Below are positions 26,223 through 34,792 of a stretch of 64,000 nucleotides of DNA, in pieces (within the stretch, counting starts at the first letter, position 1; each line of letters opens with the position of its first letter). Origin of the DNA: Poseidonocella pacifica (lineage in GTDB: Bacteria > Pseudomonadota > Alphaproteobacteria > Rhodobacterales > Rhodobacteraceae); NCBI RefSeq assembly GCF_900111875.1, contig NZ_FOJU01000001.1:868001-932000 (forward strand). Reading direction: 5' to 3'. Under the pieces are notes generated by a model. The model saw only the letters and a list, made by a program, of their open reading frames with translations, searched no databases and was not told the origin of the DNA. Made by a program: the position numbers and the translations under genes.

Positions 26223-27274
26223 ACACGCCATCCCCCCTCGCCCTCGTACCTTTTGTCAGCGTTGCCAATATGATGCGGCTCGTACATCACATTGGGCTCG
26301 AAGAGATGCTGCGCGAACTTGCCGACTATATCGAAGAAGATTTCCGGCGCTGGGAGCAGTTCGACAAGACACCCCGCGTCGCGTCGCATTCCGCCGAAGG
26401 GGTGATTGAGTTGATGCCCACCGCCGATGGCGAGCTTTACGGGTTCAAATACGTCAACGGGCATCCCAGCAACACCCGAACCGGTCGCCAGACGGTCACC
26501 GCATTTGGCCTCTTGGCAGAGGTCAGCACAGGCTACCCGGTGCTGCTGTCTGAAATGACGCTGCTGACGGCGCTACGGACCGCCGCGATGTCGGCGGTGG
26601 CGGCGCGGGCACTGGCGCCACGGGGGGCCACCACCATGGCGATGATCGGAAACGGGGCGCAATCGGAATTCCAGAGCCTCGCCATGAAAGCGCTGCTTGG
26701 CATCGATCAGATTCGCCTGTGGGATATCGATGCGGATGCGATGGCGAAATGCGCACGGAACCTTGCCGGGCACGGGCTGCGGGTTACGCCGTGCAGCAGC
26801 GCGGAGGAGGCCATCGAAGGCGCGCAGATCATCACGACCTGCACCGCCGACAAGCAATATGCCACAATCCTGACGGACAACATGGTTGGCGCAGGCGTGC
26901 ATATCAACGCGATCGGGGGCGATTGTCCGGGCAAGACGGAGCTTGCCCCCGTGATCCTGAACCGCGCCTCAATCTTTGTGGAGTATCCCGAACAGACGCG
27001 CATCGAAGGCGAAATTCAGCAGCTTGCCCCCGACCATCCGGTGACAGAGCTGTGGTCCGTCCTTTCGGGGGCGTCGGTAGGGCGCCGCGCCGCCTCCGAG
27101 ATCACGCTGTTCGATAGCGTGGGCTTTGCCATTGAGGATTTTTCCGCCCTTCGCTTCGTGCGCGCTCGACTTCGGGAAACCGGCCTCTACGATTCACTCG
27201 ACCTGCTGGCCGATCCGGACGATCCGCGCGACCTGTTCGGAATGTTGCAAAGAGCCCGCGCCCCCAACGACTGA
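26219..27274 (+). CDS. ocd: Ornithine cyclodeaminase
   Basis: A 351-residue member of the ornithine cyclodeaminase/mu-crystallin family, which converts ornithine to proline and ammonia with NAD as internal cofactor. Visible hallmarks are KYVNGHPSNTRTGRQTVTAF for substrate binding, RTAAMSAVAARALAPRGA, the Rossmann GNGAQSEFQ, and GVHINAIGGDCPGKTEL with the catalytic Asp. The coupling to arginase and the specific GGDCPGKTEL version support true OCD rather than other family members such as alanine dehydrogenase. The protein is of normal length. Confidence 0.93.
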   Translation: MNTPSPLALVPFVSVANMMRLVHHIGLEEMLRELADYIEEDFRRWEQFDKTPRVASHSAEGVIELMPTADGELYGFKYVNGHPSNTRTGRQTVTAFGLLAEVSTGYPVLLSEMTLLTALRTAAMSAVAARALAPRGATTMAMIGNGAQSEFQSLAMKALLGIDQIRLWDIDADAMAKCARNLAGHGLRVTPCSSAEEAIEGAQIITTCTADKQYATILTDNMVGAGVHINAIGGDCPGKTELAPVILNRASIFVEYPEQTRIEGEIQQLAPDHPVTELWSVLSGASVGRRAASEITLFDSVGFAIEDFSALRFVRARLRETGLYDSLDLLADPDDPRDLFGMLQRARAPND

Positions 27275-27289
27275 TCCAAAGGAAGAGCC

Positions 27290-27640
27290 ATGACCGAAAC
27301 GATCAACCTCATTCTGGCTCTGGCCACCATCGCGATGGGCTGCATCGGGTTCATCTCTCCGCGCTACGCCGCCGATGCGCTGGATCTGACCACGACCAAG
27401 AGCACCATGGGCCTGACGGAACTGCGCGCAGGGTCCGGGGCGCTCTTCATCGGTCTCGGGCTCGGTGCGATCCTGATCGGCTCTCCTATCGCCTATGCCA
27501 CGATGGGATGCGCCTATGCCGGAGCGGGTGTCGGGCGCCTGACCTCGATCCTGCGGGACAAGCCGCCGATGAAGAAGGCGGGGTTCTTTTTCGCGGTCGA
27601 GGCGATCTTCGGGCTTTGGCTCATCTTCGCGAACCTTTGA
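27290..27640 (+). CDS. DUF4345-like small integral membrane protein
   Basis: A 116-residue protein with about four hydrophobic helices (LILALATIAMGCIGFI, GSGALFIGLGLGAILIG, YATMGCAYAGAGVGRL, FFFAVEAIFGLWLIFA). The pattern fits the DUF4345 family of small membrane proteins of unknown function. A GGAAGAG site precedes the start and it lies 15 nt after ocd, so it may be the last gene of the arginine operon, though a metabolic link is not evident. Confidence 0.75.
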   Translation: MTETINLILALATIAMGCIGFISPRYAADALDLTTTKSTMGLTELRAGSGALFIGLGLGAILIGSPIAYATMGCAYAGAGVGRLTSILRDKPPMKKAGFFFAVEAIFGLWLIFANL

Positions 27641-27647
27641 AAACCCC

Positions 27648-27677
27648 TTGAAAGACAAGCCCCTTCGACCCTATATT
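27648..27677 (+). promoter_or_regulatory. Predicted sigma-70 promoter of ssrA
   Basis: TTGAAA at 27648-27653 and TATATT at 27672-27677 with an 18-nt spacer (17 if CTATAT is counted). It sits just after the DUF4345 stop and about 7 nt before the likely 5' end of the tmRNA precursor. The strong consensus fits an abundant stable RNA. Confidence 0.6.
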
Positions 27678-27683
27678 CGTTCT

Positions 27684-27994
27684 GTCCTTCGGGACTATGG
27701 ACATAAACGCGCTCATAATAAGCGGATCGGACCCGGGGGCGGTACCCGGCGGCTCCACCATACATCCTTCGTTTGAGGATCTTGGGGCCGAAATAGGATC
27801 GACGAACGTGTAAAAGAGTTGTTTTGTCTCGGTGAGGTACCACCGTTATCGGTCCGAAAAGTACAATTGCAAACGACAATCGTGCTCCGGTTGCAGTCGC
27901 TGCGTAAGCAGTGACGAGACCGAAACTTAAGCCCTTGCGCTTAGCAGCGTAAGGCGGGGTTCGCAGGCACCTGGCAACAGAAGCCTGCATTTTC
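27684..27994 (+). ncRNA. ssrA: Transfer-messenger RNA, circularly permuted two-piece type
   Basis: This is the permuted alphaproteobacterial tmRNA. The acceptor piece comes first and ends in GGCTCCACCA at 27760. A short spacer (27761-27783) is followed by the 5' end of the coding piece, GGGGCCG at 27784, which pairs with CGGCTCC of the acceptor stem, then the conserved GGATCGACGAAC. The tag reading frame at about 27867-27905 codes ANDNRAPVAVAA and stops with TAA. The end contains the conserved ACCTGGCAACAGAAGC block and a GCAGGC/GCCTGC hairpin followed by ATTTT. It rescues stalled ribosomes and marks the products for ClpXP. Both ends are estimated. Confidence 0.95.
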
Positions 27995-28141
27995 CCCTCT
28001 AAATTCTCGACTTCTGATGCTCTGCGGCCTGTCCTTGATTGACGTTGCGGAAACACTCGGTTTCACAATTTAGCAACCATAATCCTTGCCCGGCATGGCG
28101 TAACCTGCGAAGAATAGACCCTGATCTTTGATAGGTGCGAC

Positions 28142-28849
28142 ATGATGCGAGTATCCGGACTTTTGCTTTCCTTCGGCCTCAGTGTGGCTGGCATCGCGGC
28201 GCCTGCGGCCACGCTTTCGTCCCTCACGAGCGGCGGCAGCATTGTCGAATCCGATCTGATCTTCGATAACTTCTATTTCGAGAATTTTACCGGCCGGGCC
28301 ATACTTTCGAGCCCGCTCGATGCTGATCCTGCGCGGATCGACATCACCACAAGCTCGACGGCCTCTACGGTCTCGCTTACCGCGACGATGTCCGATGTCT
28401 CCATCAGCGGGACCGAAGCATTCTATAACTTCGATATCTGGTTCGATGTGGCGGTAGCCGCCAGTTCCGTGCGGAGCATCACCTCCGTCATGTTGACCGG
28501 CGATCTTTTCGCGAGCGCCGGGTCAACGCCCGGCGCTTCGGATGATGCAACCTCGAACGTCTTTTACTCGGCGATGCCGGGGTCTTTTGACGCAGAGATA
28601 TTTGCAAGCCCTCTCGCCTCCCCCGCATCCCAAGCCAGCGATGGTTTCTCGACCATTGCCGATTCTCTCGAGCTCGACGGAAACATTTCCGGACGCGCGA
28701 TCAGGTCCGGAGATACCGCAGGAATCACCAGCTATACGGTGACCTTCACGCTCGAAGAACTGACCCCGGTGCCGCTCCCGGCGAGCGCTCTGCTTCTTCT
28801 TGCAGGCATGGGCGGGCTTGGCTGGGTATCCCGGCGCAAGTCACACTGA
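28142..28849 (+). CDS. VPLPA-CTERM sorting-domain secreted protein
   Basis: A 235-residue exported protein. An N-terminal signal peptide (residues about 1-23, SGLLLSFGLSVAGIAAPAA) is followed by a Ser/Thr-rich beta-type domain of unknown function. The C-terminus is VPLPASALLLLAGMGGLGWV then SRRKSH, the VPLPA variant of PEP-CTERM sorting signals: motif, one membrane helix, basic end. Such proteins are processed by an exosortase and placed on the surface or in exopolysaccharide. Two ATGs in tandem (28142, 28145) make the exact start uncertain by one residue. No exosortase gene is in the window. Confidence 0.85.
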   Translation: MMRVSGLLLSFGLSVAGIAAPAATLSSLTSGGSIVESDLIFDNFYFENFTGRAILSSPLDADPARIDITTSSTASTVSLTATMSDVSISGTEAFYNFDIWFDVAVAASSVRSITSVMLTGDLFASAGSTPGASDDATSNVFYSAMPGSFDAEIFASPLASPASQASDGFSTIADSLELDGNISGRAIRSGDTAGITSYTVTFTLEELTPVPLPASALLLLAGMGGLGWVSRRKSH

Positions 28850-28867
28850 ACCGGGGCCCCGCGCGGG

Positions 28868-29566
28868 TCAGCCCTCAATCGGCGGGAAACTCCGATCAAG
28901 CGCCGCGCGGCCTTCCTCCGAGAAGTGAAGCGCGCGGCCCTTTTCATCCGCCACGGCCCATCCGCGCGCCAGCATGATATCCAGCAGCCCGCGCGCGATA
29001 TACCCACCAAGATGGGACGCCTCGGGCGTACGTTCCGCGCAAGGTCTGCACGCCTCTCCCTTGTGGGCGCGAGAAAGTTTATCGATATCAAGCCCCTGCG
29101 CCGTCAGGATGGCTCGCCCGCGCGGGGTAAGTTCCATCCCCGATGGGCCCTCGGCAAAGGCATTGCGCGCCTCGAGCGATTTGAAAACCTGTTCCCCAAG
29201 CGCGCCCGCCAGATGACCGTAACAGCTTCGGGCGACGCTCATCGCCCGCTCCGCCGCACCGTCGTCCATGGGGAGATCCACGCCCTCGATCGGCTCTGAA
29301 ATGGCCATCAACGCATCAAGCGCGCCGACGACCCCATTGCTTGCGATCGTGAAATAACAGCGCCGCCCCTCGCGCGTCCGCTCCAGAAGCCCGGCATCGG
29401 TCAGCTTGGCGAGGTGATTGCTCGCGGTGGGCGGCGATACTCCGGCCACCTCTGCAAGCTCGGTCGCGGTGCGGCGCGTGCCTTCGCCAAGGAGCGAGAT
29501 CAGCATGGAAACCCGGCCCTTGTCCGCCAGTGCGCCTGCCACGCGCGAAAATTCCGCCCTTCCCAT
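28868..29566 (-). CDS. ArsR-family winged-helix regulator
   Basis: A 232-residue regulator. The N-terminal ArsR winged helix is clear (RVSMLISLLGEGTRRTATEL, AEVAGVSPPTASNHLAKLTD, REGRRCYFTIAS). The long C-terminal part has a second winged-helix-like stretch (ELTPRGRAILTAQGLDI) and Cys pair ACRPC. This two-part form resembles ArsR regulators of about 220-240 residues that control nearby oxidoreductase or ABM-domain genes. Start 29566 (ATG) has GGGAG 8 nt upstream and is preferred to a TTG at 29584. It is divergent from the ABM protein and probably controls it; the inducer is not evident. Confidence 0.85.
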   Translation of the reverse strand: MGRAEFSRVAGALADKGRVSMLISLLGEGTRRTATELAEVAGVSPPTASNHLAKLTDAGLLERTREGRRCYFTIASNGVVGALDALMAISEPIEGVDLPMDDGAAERAMSVARSCYGHLAGALGEQVFKSLEARNAFAEGPSGMELTPRGRAILTAQGLDIDKLSRAHKGEACRPCAERTPEASHLGGYIARGLLDIMLARGWAVADEKGRALHFSEEGRAALDRSFPPIEG

Positions 29567-29702
29567 ACACTTCGCTCCCTGCAACGCTTGTCCTGAGACC
29601 GACAGTTACCGTTTGTTGGTTAGCAAAGTCTTTTTTCCCGCACGGAAGCGTTTGCATTTTGCGCCAGATGCGGATTTGCAGGAATAAACGTAGGAGGCGC
29701 GC

Positions 29703-30068
29703 ATGTTGGCCGTGATATTTGAAGTTTGGCCCGCAGATGGGCAGCGAGAGGATTACCTCGCCCTCGCAGCCTCGCTCCGCGCGGATCTGCACCAGATGGA
29801 CGGATTTCTCGGGGTCGAACGGTTCGAGAGCCTAACGGAGCCGGGCAAGCTGCTTTCACTGAGTTTCTGGCGCGATGAAGAGGCGCTGGCCGCGTGGCGC
29901 GCCCTGCCCCGGCACCGTGCCGCGCAGACCGCCGGGCGCGACAGGATGTTTCACGACTATCGCCTGCGCGTGGCCGGGGTTATCCGCGACTATGGCCTCG
30001 CAGACCGGGCAGAAGCGCCGCAGGACAGTCAGGCAGCGCATTGTCCGGGCGGCAAAGCCCCGTTATGA
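29703..30068 (+). CDS. Antibiotic biosynthesis monooxygenase (ABM) domain protein
   Basis: A 121-residue protein with an ABM/dimeric alpha-beta barrel fold: AVIFEVWPADGQREDYLALA, MDGFLGVERFESLTEPGKLL, SLSFWRDEEALAAWRALPRH. Small proteins of this type act as quinol or heme monooxygenases or as simple protective enzymes; the substrate cannot be told. It is divergent from the ArsR regulator across a 136-nt gap, implying shared control. AGGAGG lies 8 nt before the ATG. Confidence 0.85.
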   Translation: MLAVIFEVWPADGQREDYLALAASLRADLHQMDGFLGVERFESLTEPGKLLSLSFWRDEEALAAWRALPRHRAAQTAGRDRMFHDYRLRVAGVIRDYGLADRAEAPQDSQAAHCPGGKAPL

Positions 30069-30167
30069 GGCAGGCAATGGAATGTCATGACCGATCCCGG
30101 CGTTGCCCCCTTTTGTTTCGGTCAAACTGCCCTATGCTGGAATCATTCTCCGAAGGGGGTCACCTTT

Positions 30168-30662
30168 ATGGCCAGTGAAATCGACTACGGAAACCTGATG
30201 CACCGTGCCATGCGCGGCCTGATACGCAACGTCCTGTCGGATGTCGCAGAACGCGGGCTTCCGGGACAGCATCATTTCTTCATCACCTTTGATACGCTGC
30301 ACCCCGACGTGGAAATCGCCGATTGGCTGTCAGATCGCTATCCCGGCGAGATGACCGTGGTGATCCAGCACTGGTTCGACAATCTCGACGTCGGCGAAGA
30401 AGGATTTTCGGTGACGCTCAATTTCGGCGACGCGCCGGAGCCACTCTATATCCCCTATGACGCGATCAAGACCTTCGTGGATCCATCGGTGGAATTCGGG
30501 CTGCGCTTTGAGACGCAAGAGGAGAGCGAGGAGAAGTTGCACGCCGTTCGGGACGACGAAGACCAACCGGCCGCTGCCAAGGACACCTCCACCGAGCCGC
30601 CCAAACCCTCGCCGCCCAAGGGCGATGCGGAGGTTGTGAGCCTCGACCGTTTCCGCAAATAG
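30168..30662 (+). CDS. sspB: SspB-family ClpXP adaptor (alpha-type)
   Basis: A 164-residue SspB-like adaptor that hands ssrA-tagged proteins to ClpXP. The fold core is seen in IDYGNLMHRAMRGLIRNVL, HHFFITFDTLHPDVEIADWL and FSVTLNFGDAPEPLYIPYDA. After an acidic/Pro-rich linker (about residues 120-155) the protein ends VVSLDRFRK, the C-terminal peptide that docks on ClpX. Start 30168 has GAAGGGGG upstream and matches the alpha-type N-terminus; the longer open frame would add 27 unsupported residues. It lies 2.2 kb from ssrA, its functional partner. Confidence 0.93.
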   Translation: MASEIDYGNLMHRAMRGLIRNVLSDVAERGLPGQHHFFITFDTLHPDVEIADWLSDRYPGEMTVVIQHWFDNLDVGEEGFSVTLNFGDAPEPLYIPYDAIKTFVDPSVEFGLRFETQEESEEKLHAVRDDEDQPAAAKDTSTEPPKPSPPKGDAEVVSLDRFRK

Positions 30663-30743
30663 GCCCTCCGCTCCTTTTCCACATTGCCCGCGCGCGATCG
30701 TCCCGCTACTGCGTATACGACCGCATACCATAGGGAGTTGACG

Positions 30744-32138
30744 ATGACCGAGACCCGCACCGAAACCGACAGCTTCGGCCCGCTCGAAGTACCCGCGGAC
30801 AAGTATTGGGGCGCACAGACACAGCGTTCGATCATTAATTTCCCCATTGGTTGGGAAAAACAGCCGGTGGCGATCGTCCGCGCGCTTGGCGTGATCAAGA
30901 AGGCCTGCGCACAGGCTAACAAGGCGCAGGGAACGCTCGATCCCAAGCTTGCCGATGCCATCATTCAGGCTGCGGGTGAGGTTGTCGACGGCAAGTTCGA
31001 CGACAACTTTCCCCTCGTCGTCTGGCAAACCGGGTCTGGCACGCAATCGAACATGAACGCCAACGAGGTGATCGCGAACCGCGCGATCGAGATCCTTGGC
31101 GGCACGCTTGGCACCAAGGACCCGGTGCACCCCAACGACCATTGCAATATGGGGCAATCGTCCAACGACACCTTCCCCACGGCGATGCATATCGCCACGG
31201 CGATGACAGCGCGCGACGTGACCCTGCCGGGGCTGCGCAAGCTGCATGCAGCGCTTGAGGACAAGGTTGCGGCCTTCGACGGCATCATCAAGATCGGCCG
31301 GACCCATACCCAAGATGCCACGCCGCTGACCCTCAGCCAGGAGTTTTCCGGCTACAGCCATCAGGTGGCCATGGGCATCGCCCGCGTCGAAGCTGCGCTT
31401 GGCCGGATCTATGAGCTTGCTCAGGGCGGCACCGCCGTCGGCACCGGGCTGAATACCCGCGTTGGCTGGGCTGAGACCGTGGCCGCGAACATGGCGGAAA
31501 TCGCCGGTCTGCCCTTCGTCACCGCGCCCAACAAGTTCGAGGCGCTTGCCGCCCATGATGCGATGGTGGAGATTTCCGGCGCGCTCAAGACCGTTGCGGC
31601 ATCGCTCTTCAAGATCGCCAATGACATCCGGTTTCTCGGCTCCGGTCCGCGTTGCGGCCTTGGCGAATTGATCCTGCCCGAGAATGAGCCCGGCTCCTCG
31701 ATCATGCCCGGCAAGGTGAACCCGACCCAGTGCGAGGCGCTGACGCAGGTGTGCGCCCATGTCTTTGGCAACGATGCAGCCGTCGGCTTTGCCGGATCGC
31801 AGGGACATTTCGAGCTTAACGTCTACAAGCCGATGATGGCCTATAACGTCCTGCAATCCATGCAGCTTTTGGGCGATGCGGCGTCGGCTTTCACCGACAA
31901 TCTGGTCGTCGGGCTAGAGGCGGATGCGGACCGGATCGGCAAACTGATGCGCGAGTCGCTCATGCTCGTCACGGCCCTCGCGCCGGAGATCGGCTATGAC
32001 AACGCCACCAAGGTCGCCAAGACCGCGCACAAGAACGGCACCACGCTCAAGGAAGAGGCCGTCAAGCTCGGCTTCGTCGATGAGGAAACCTTCGAGCGCG
32101 TCGTTCGCCCGGAGAACATGATCGGCCCAAAGAACTGA
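30744..32138 (+). CDS. fumC: Fumarate hydratase class II
   Basis: A 464-residue class II fumarase, which interconverts fumarate and malate in the TCA cycle. Diagnostic parts are [74 protein letters not shown] and the signature [15 protein letters not shown]. Length is normal, and no Fe-S cysteines are needed in this class. Start 30744 has GGGAG 8 nt upstream; an earlier in-frame start would lie in the promoter region. It stands alone with its own promoter and a GC-rich hairpin downstream. Confidence 0.97.
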   Translation: MTETRTETDSFGPLEVPADKYWGAQTQRSIINFPIGWEKQPVAIVRALGVIKKACAQANKAQGTLDPKLADAIIQAAGEVVDGKFDDNFPLVVWQTGSGTQSNMNANEVIANRAIEILGGTLGTKDPVHPNDHCNMGQSSNDTFPTAMHIATAMTARDVTLPGLRKLHAALEDKVAAFDGIIKIGRTHTQDATPLTLSQEFSGYSHQVAMGIARVEAALGRIYELAQGGTAVGTGLNTRVGWAETVAANMAEIAGLPFVTAPNKFEALAAHDAMVEISGALKTVAASLFKIANDIRFLGSGPRCGLGELILPENEPGSSIMPGKVNPTQCEALTQVCAHVFGNDAAVGFAGSQGHFELNVYKPMMAYNVLQSMQLLGDAASAFTDNLVVGLEADADRIGKLMRESLMLVTALAPEIGYDNATKVAKTAHKNGTTLKEEAVKLGFVDEETFERVVRPENMIGPKN

Positions 32139-32147
32139 TTTCACGGC

Positions 32148-32170
32148 GCTGGCCCCACGGCGGGGCCAGC
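32148..32170 (+). terminator. GC-rich hairpin after fumC
   Basis: GCTGGCCCC-ACGGC-GGGGCCAGC forms a perfect 9-bp stem with a 5-nt loop 9 nt after the fumC stop. No T-run follows, so it may be a processing or rho-assisted terminator. The GC-rich core genome ends here and AT-rich sequence begins. Confidence 0.55.
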
Positions 32171-32381
32171 AAGTCGCTTGACGTTAACGCGCGAATTGGC
32201 GCGTCAGAGCCGCAGCCGATGCGGTCAGTCACGGACATTCTGTGGGTGCGGTTTTCATAACTCGCGCGCCAAATATGCACATTTCTTACCCCGCCTCTTC
32301 GCTTTTCTGGCTTCATGTCGGGAAGGTTCATCGCCTTGCGGGCAACCAATATTCACAAGGTAGGGATGCTGCCAACAAAGA

Positions 32382-32402
32382 TGCAATTTTATTAAAATTG
32401 CA
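32382..32402. promoter_or_regulatory. Perfect 21-bp palindrome upstream of the secreted-protein gene
   Basis: TGCAATTTTA and its exact inverted copy flank a single central T. A TTGACG element lies at 32424-32429, about 53 nt before the ATG of the secreted protein. The symmetric shape suggests an operator for a dimeric repressor. The rest of the gap 32171-32481 is AT-rich and no gene was seen in it. Confidence 0.4.
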
Positions 32403-32481
32403 CAAATTTGTTGCGCATTTTGCTTGACGGTGCGAAATTTGAATCGTGCGCTTTGGCACGTCGGATTTAAGGAATTTACGG

Positions 32482-33006
32482 ATGAACAAGCTTACTCTTC
32501 TCGCAGCTCACGTGTTCTTGCTAGCTTCAACTGCCAACGCAGAAAACCTCGGATTTACAGTGGGATTTGGCGTCGGCGGGGATAAGGATATGCTCTGGAT
32601 CGAAAATCTTGCTGAAAATGCGAGCATCAAACATTTCAAACTATTTGTAGGAAGCCCAGACTACGAAGTGCAACTGAGCGATCGAAATAATAGCCGATCC
32701 GGCGGTTTTACAATAAAGCCAGCGAGCGCAAATTCTGTTGTTGAGGTAGATTTTGAAGATTTCAAGCCGTTGGCTACTATGAGCACGACCGGTATAGCTT
32801 ATTTGACATTTGATTTCAACCAAAGCGGCGAGCCGACCAAAGAAGTAGACTATCGAACAATATTGAAAAACGGCGGCTACGCCGAGGTGACCTTTGCAGT
32901 TGGCGAGGGGCAAGAAACTCTGAAGGTCGATTTCCAGGGTTTAGGCTTTGTGGAAGAGGCACAAAACGTTTTTGCTGCGAAGGAATCTATCAATTGCACC
33001 TGCTGA
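32482..33006 (+). CDS. Secreted protein of unknown function in an AT-rich island
   Basis: A 174-residue protein with a clear signal peptide (KLTLLAAHVFLLASTANA, cleavage before ENLG). The mature part is beta-rich (FKLFVGSPDYEVQLSDRN, GGFTIKPASANSVVEVDF, GIAYLTFDFNQSGEPTKEVD) and ends in a Cys-x-Cys tail (INCTC). I do not recognise a family. Codons and base composition are visibly more AT-rich than the flanks, a sign of recent transfer. Start 32482 directly precedes the signal peptide and has AAGGAAT upstream; the longer in-frame start at 32446 gives no better signal. Confidence 0.7.
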   Translation: MNKLTLLAAHVFLLASTANAENLGFTVGFGVGGDKDMLWIENLAENASIKHFKLFVGSPDYEVQLSDRNNSRSGGFTIKPASANSVVEVDFEDFKPLATMSTTGIAYLTFDFNQSGEPTKEVDYRTILKNGGYAEVTFAVGEGQETLKVDFQGLGFVEEAQNVFAAKESINCTC

Positions 33007-33498
33007 CCAATCGTCTTTAGGTCGCCTGTAGACATGTTTCTGGTGTTGTCCGTGTCCCTTCTCAACGACGGACATGGACGCACCTTCCGCGAAATAAAAA
33101 CCAATGCGCCAAGTTTATGCCGTTCGAGCTTTGGAACTCTTGTCAGGTAATTGCTGCATCAAGCGCAGAAGTTTGGGCACCGTCTGAACGGCATACCGTA
33201 TTTTTTAAGGTGTTTCGATGTACGCACGATCGAATTAAATTACCTGAACGCTTCGATAGCAAGGTCTTTGGGAAAATGCTGAAGGTCAACTATGCGCCCT
33301 CATAGCTATAGATGGGCCGACATATCGCACCTGACCGATAGACGCGACTGCAAAAGCGCCGCCGGAAACCCACGGACATATAGACATACCCAGCGGTTTC
33401 GAGCCCCAACGGTATGCGTTTCACATGTGGCGGCACGGGCGCATCCTGCAGTGCCATTGCACTTCCCTCCGGCTGTCGTCCCGTGGCAGGGTGTTTCC
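33007..33498. other. Gene-poor AT-rich stretch
   Basis: No convincing gene. A weak inverted repeat (TCCGTGTCC near 33049 and GGACATGGA near 33069) could end the transcript of the secreted-protein gene. A 62-codon open frame at 33117-33305 has no ribosome site or recognisable motif. Composition shifts from AT-rich to the genome norm near 33.3-33.4 kb, which marks the right side of the island. Confidence 0.5.
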
Positions 33499-33672
33499 AT
33501 GAGCAAGCCCGTCAATCTCAATCAGATCCGCAAAGCCCGCGCTCGTGCCGAGAAGAAGGCGGAGGCGGATCGCAATGCCGTCGCTTTCGGGCGGAGCCGC
33601 GCTGAGAAGTCGCTTGATCGCGCACGCAAGGAAAAAGCCGAGCGCGGCTTGGACGGCAAGAAGCGCGAATGA
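33499..33672 (+). CDS. DUF4169-family small protein
   Basis: A 57-residue, highly charged helical protein (PVNLNQIRKARARAEKKAEA, AFGRSRAEKSLDRARKEKAE) that matches DUF4169, a small alphaproteobacterial family of unknown function. Its stop overlaps the start of the RHH gene (ATGA at 33669-33672); the same pair occurs in many Rhodobacterales. The start at 33499 is the family start; the longer upstream frame has no support. Confidence 0.85.
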   Translation: MSKPVNLNQIRKARARAEKKAEADRNAVAFGRSRAEKSLDRARKEKAERGLDGKKRE

Positions 33673-33893
33673 CGTCCAGCCGCCCGGTCAAACGATCCCT
33701 GTCCCTGCACGGGCATCGCACCTCTGTTTCGCTGGAGGAGGAATTCTGGGAGGCATTTCGGGATATTGCGCGCGACCGCGGCGTCGCGCTCAATGCGCTG
33801 GCGGCTGAGATCGACGAATCCCGCGGGATGGATTCGGGCCTCGCCTCGGCGATCCGGCTGTACGTTCTGCGCCACTACCGCCAAAGGGCTTAG
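33669..33893 (+). CDS. Ribbon-helix-helix domain protein
   Basis: A 74-residue protein of the RHH_4 type: KRSLSLHGHRTSVSLEEEFW forms the DNA-contacting beta-strand and first helix, then FRDIARDRGVALNALAAEI and LASAIRLYVLRHYRQ. Such proteins are small dimeric DNA binders. It is translationally coupled to the DUF4169 gene. No toxin gene is next to it, so it does not look like an antitoxin. Its target is unknown. Confidence 0.85.
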   Translation: MTSSRPVKRSLSLHGHRTSVSLEEEFWEAFRDIARDRGVALNALAAEIDESRGMDSGLASAIRLYVLRHYRQRA

Positions 33894-33935
33894 CGCCACC
33901 GACCCGCGCCAACAGGCCGGTGGACACGCAAGCGC

Positions 33936-34697
33936 TTAGGCGTACCAGTCGCCGAAGCGGACCTCGACATCGGATGTCGCATCCTGCACCAGCTTGGCGA
34001 AGGCTTCGATATCGCTGCCACGGTAGTGATAGGGATAGACGACCGTCGGCTTGAATTCCGCCACCGCATCGGCGGCCTTCTCGACCTCCATGGTATAGGG
34101 CAGGTTCATCGGCACGAAGGCCACGTCGATCCCGCTCAGGGCGCGCATCTCCGGGGTGTCTTCGGTGTCGCCCGCGATATAGACGGTCAGCCCATCCACA
34201 TCGAGGATATAGCCATTGTCGCGGCCCGGCGGGTGATACTTCAACCGGTCTTCGGTGAGGTTGTAAGCTGGGATCGCATCGACCGACATGCCGCCGAGAG
34301 TCGTGCTCTCGCCGTTGGCGATGGCGGTGGCCTGTGCCTTCAGCGTATCGTCCAGCATCTCATAGACCGCCGGGTTCGTCAGGATCGGCACACCCTCGGG
34401 GGCCACCGCTGCCAGTGTTACGGGGTCGAAGTGGTCGGCGTGTTGATGCGTGATGAGCACGAACTGCGCCTTGGGCAGATCGGCATAGGCCTCCGCCCCG
34501 CCGACGGGATCGACATAGATCACGCCGCCGGGCGTCTCCAGCACCATGGAGGCATGTTCGACCGGATGCACGGTCATCTCGCCGCTATCGGTCTTGAACA
34601 TGTTCGCCCCGTGACCCGCCGCGCCAGCGCGGAAGGGCAAGACTGTGATCGCGACACCCGCGGCCGTCGTGGTCAGAAAATTGCGTCTGTTGAGCAT
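33936..34697 (-). CDS. Tat-exported metallo-beta-lactamase-fold hydrolase
   Basis: A 253-residue protein with a twin-arginine signal (NRRNFLTTTAAGVAITVLPF) and an MBL-fold domain of the UlaG/YtnP-like type. Metal ligands are in THQHADHFD, and further conserved pieces are VHPVEHASMVLETPGGVIYV, YIAGDTEDTPEM and YPYHYRGSD. It should work in the periplasm; the substrate cannot be told. The ATG at 34697 with GAGGG 9 nt upstream is chosen over a GTG at 34715. It stands alone, convergent with the RHH gene. Confidence 0.88.
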   Translation of the reverse strand: MLNRRNFLTTTAAGVAITVLPFRAGAAGHGANMFKTDSGEMTVHPVEHASMVLETPGGVIYVDPVGGAEAYADLPKAQFVLITHQHADHFDPVTLAAVAPEGVPILTNPAVYEMLDDTLKAQATAIANGESTTLGGMSVDAIPAYNLTEDRLKYHPPGRDNGYILDVDGLTVYIAGDTEDTPEMRALSGIDVAFVPMNLPYTMEVEKAADAVAEFKPTVVYPYHYRGSDIEAFAKLVQDATSDVEVRFGDWYA

Positions 34698-34792
34698 TGT
34701 GAACTCCCTCGTCACACCGATACGTGGGAGAGGATAACACAGGCGCCCCTGTTGTCTCGTCTCAATGGCCTCACGAATACGCCATCGCCGGT

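Noticed and set aside
27514-28056. A 180-codon open frame on the minus strand
   Set aside because: It crosses the tmRNA gene and the DUF4345 gene; the region is explained by the permuted ssrA.
33117-33305. A 62-codon open frame in the AT-rich gap
   Set aside because: No ribosome site, no motif and no context; AT-rich gaps give such frames by chance.
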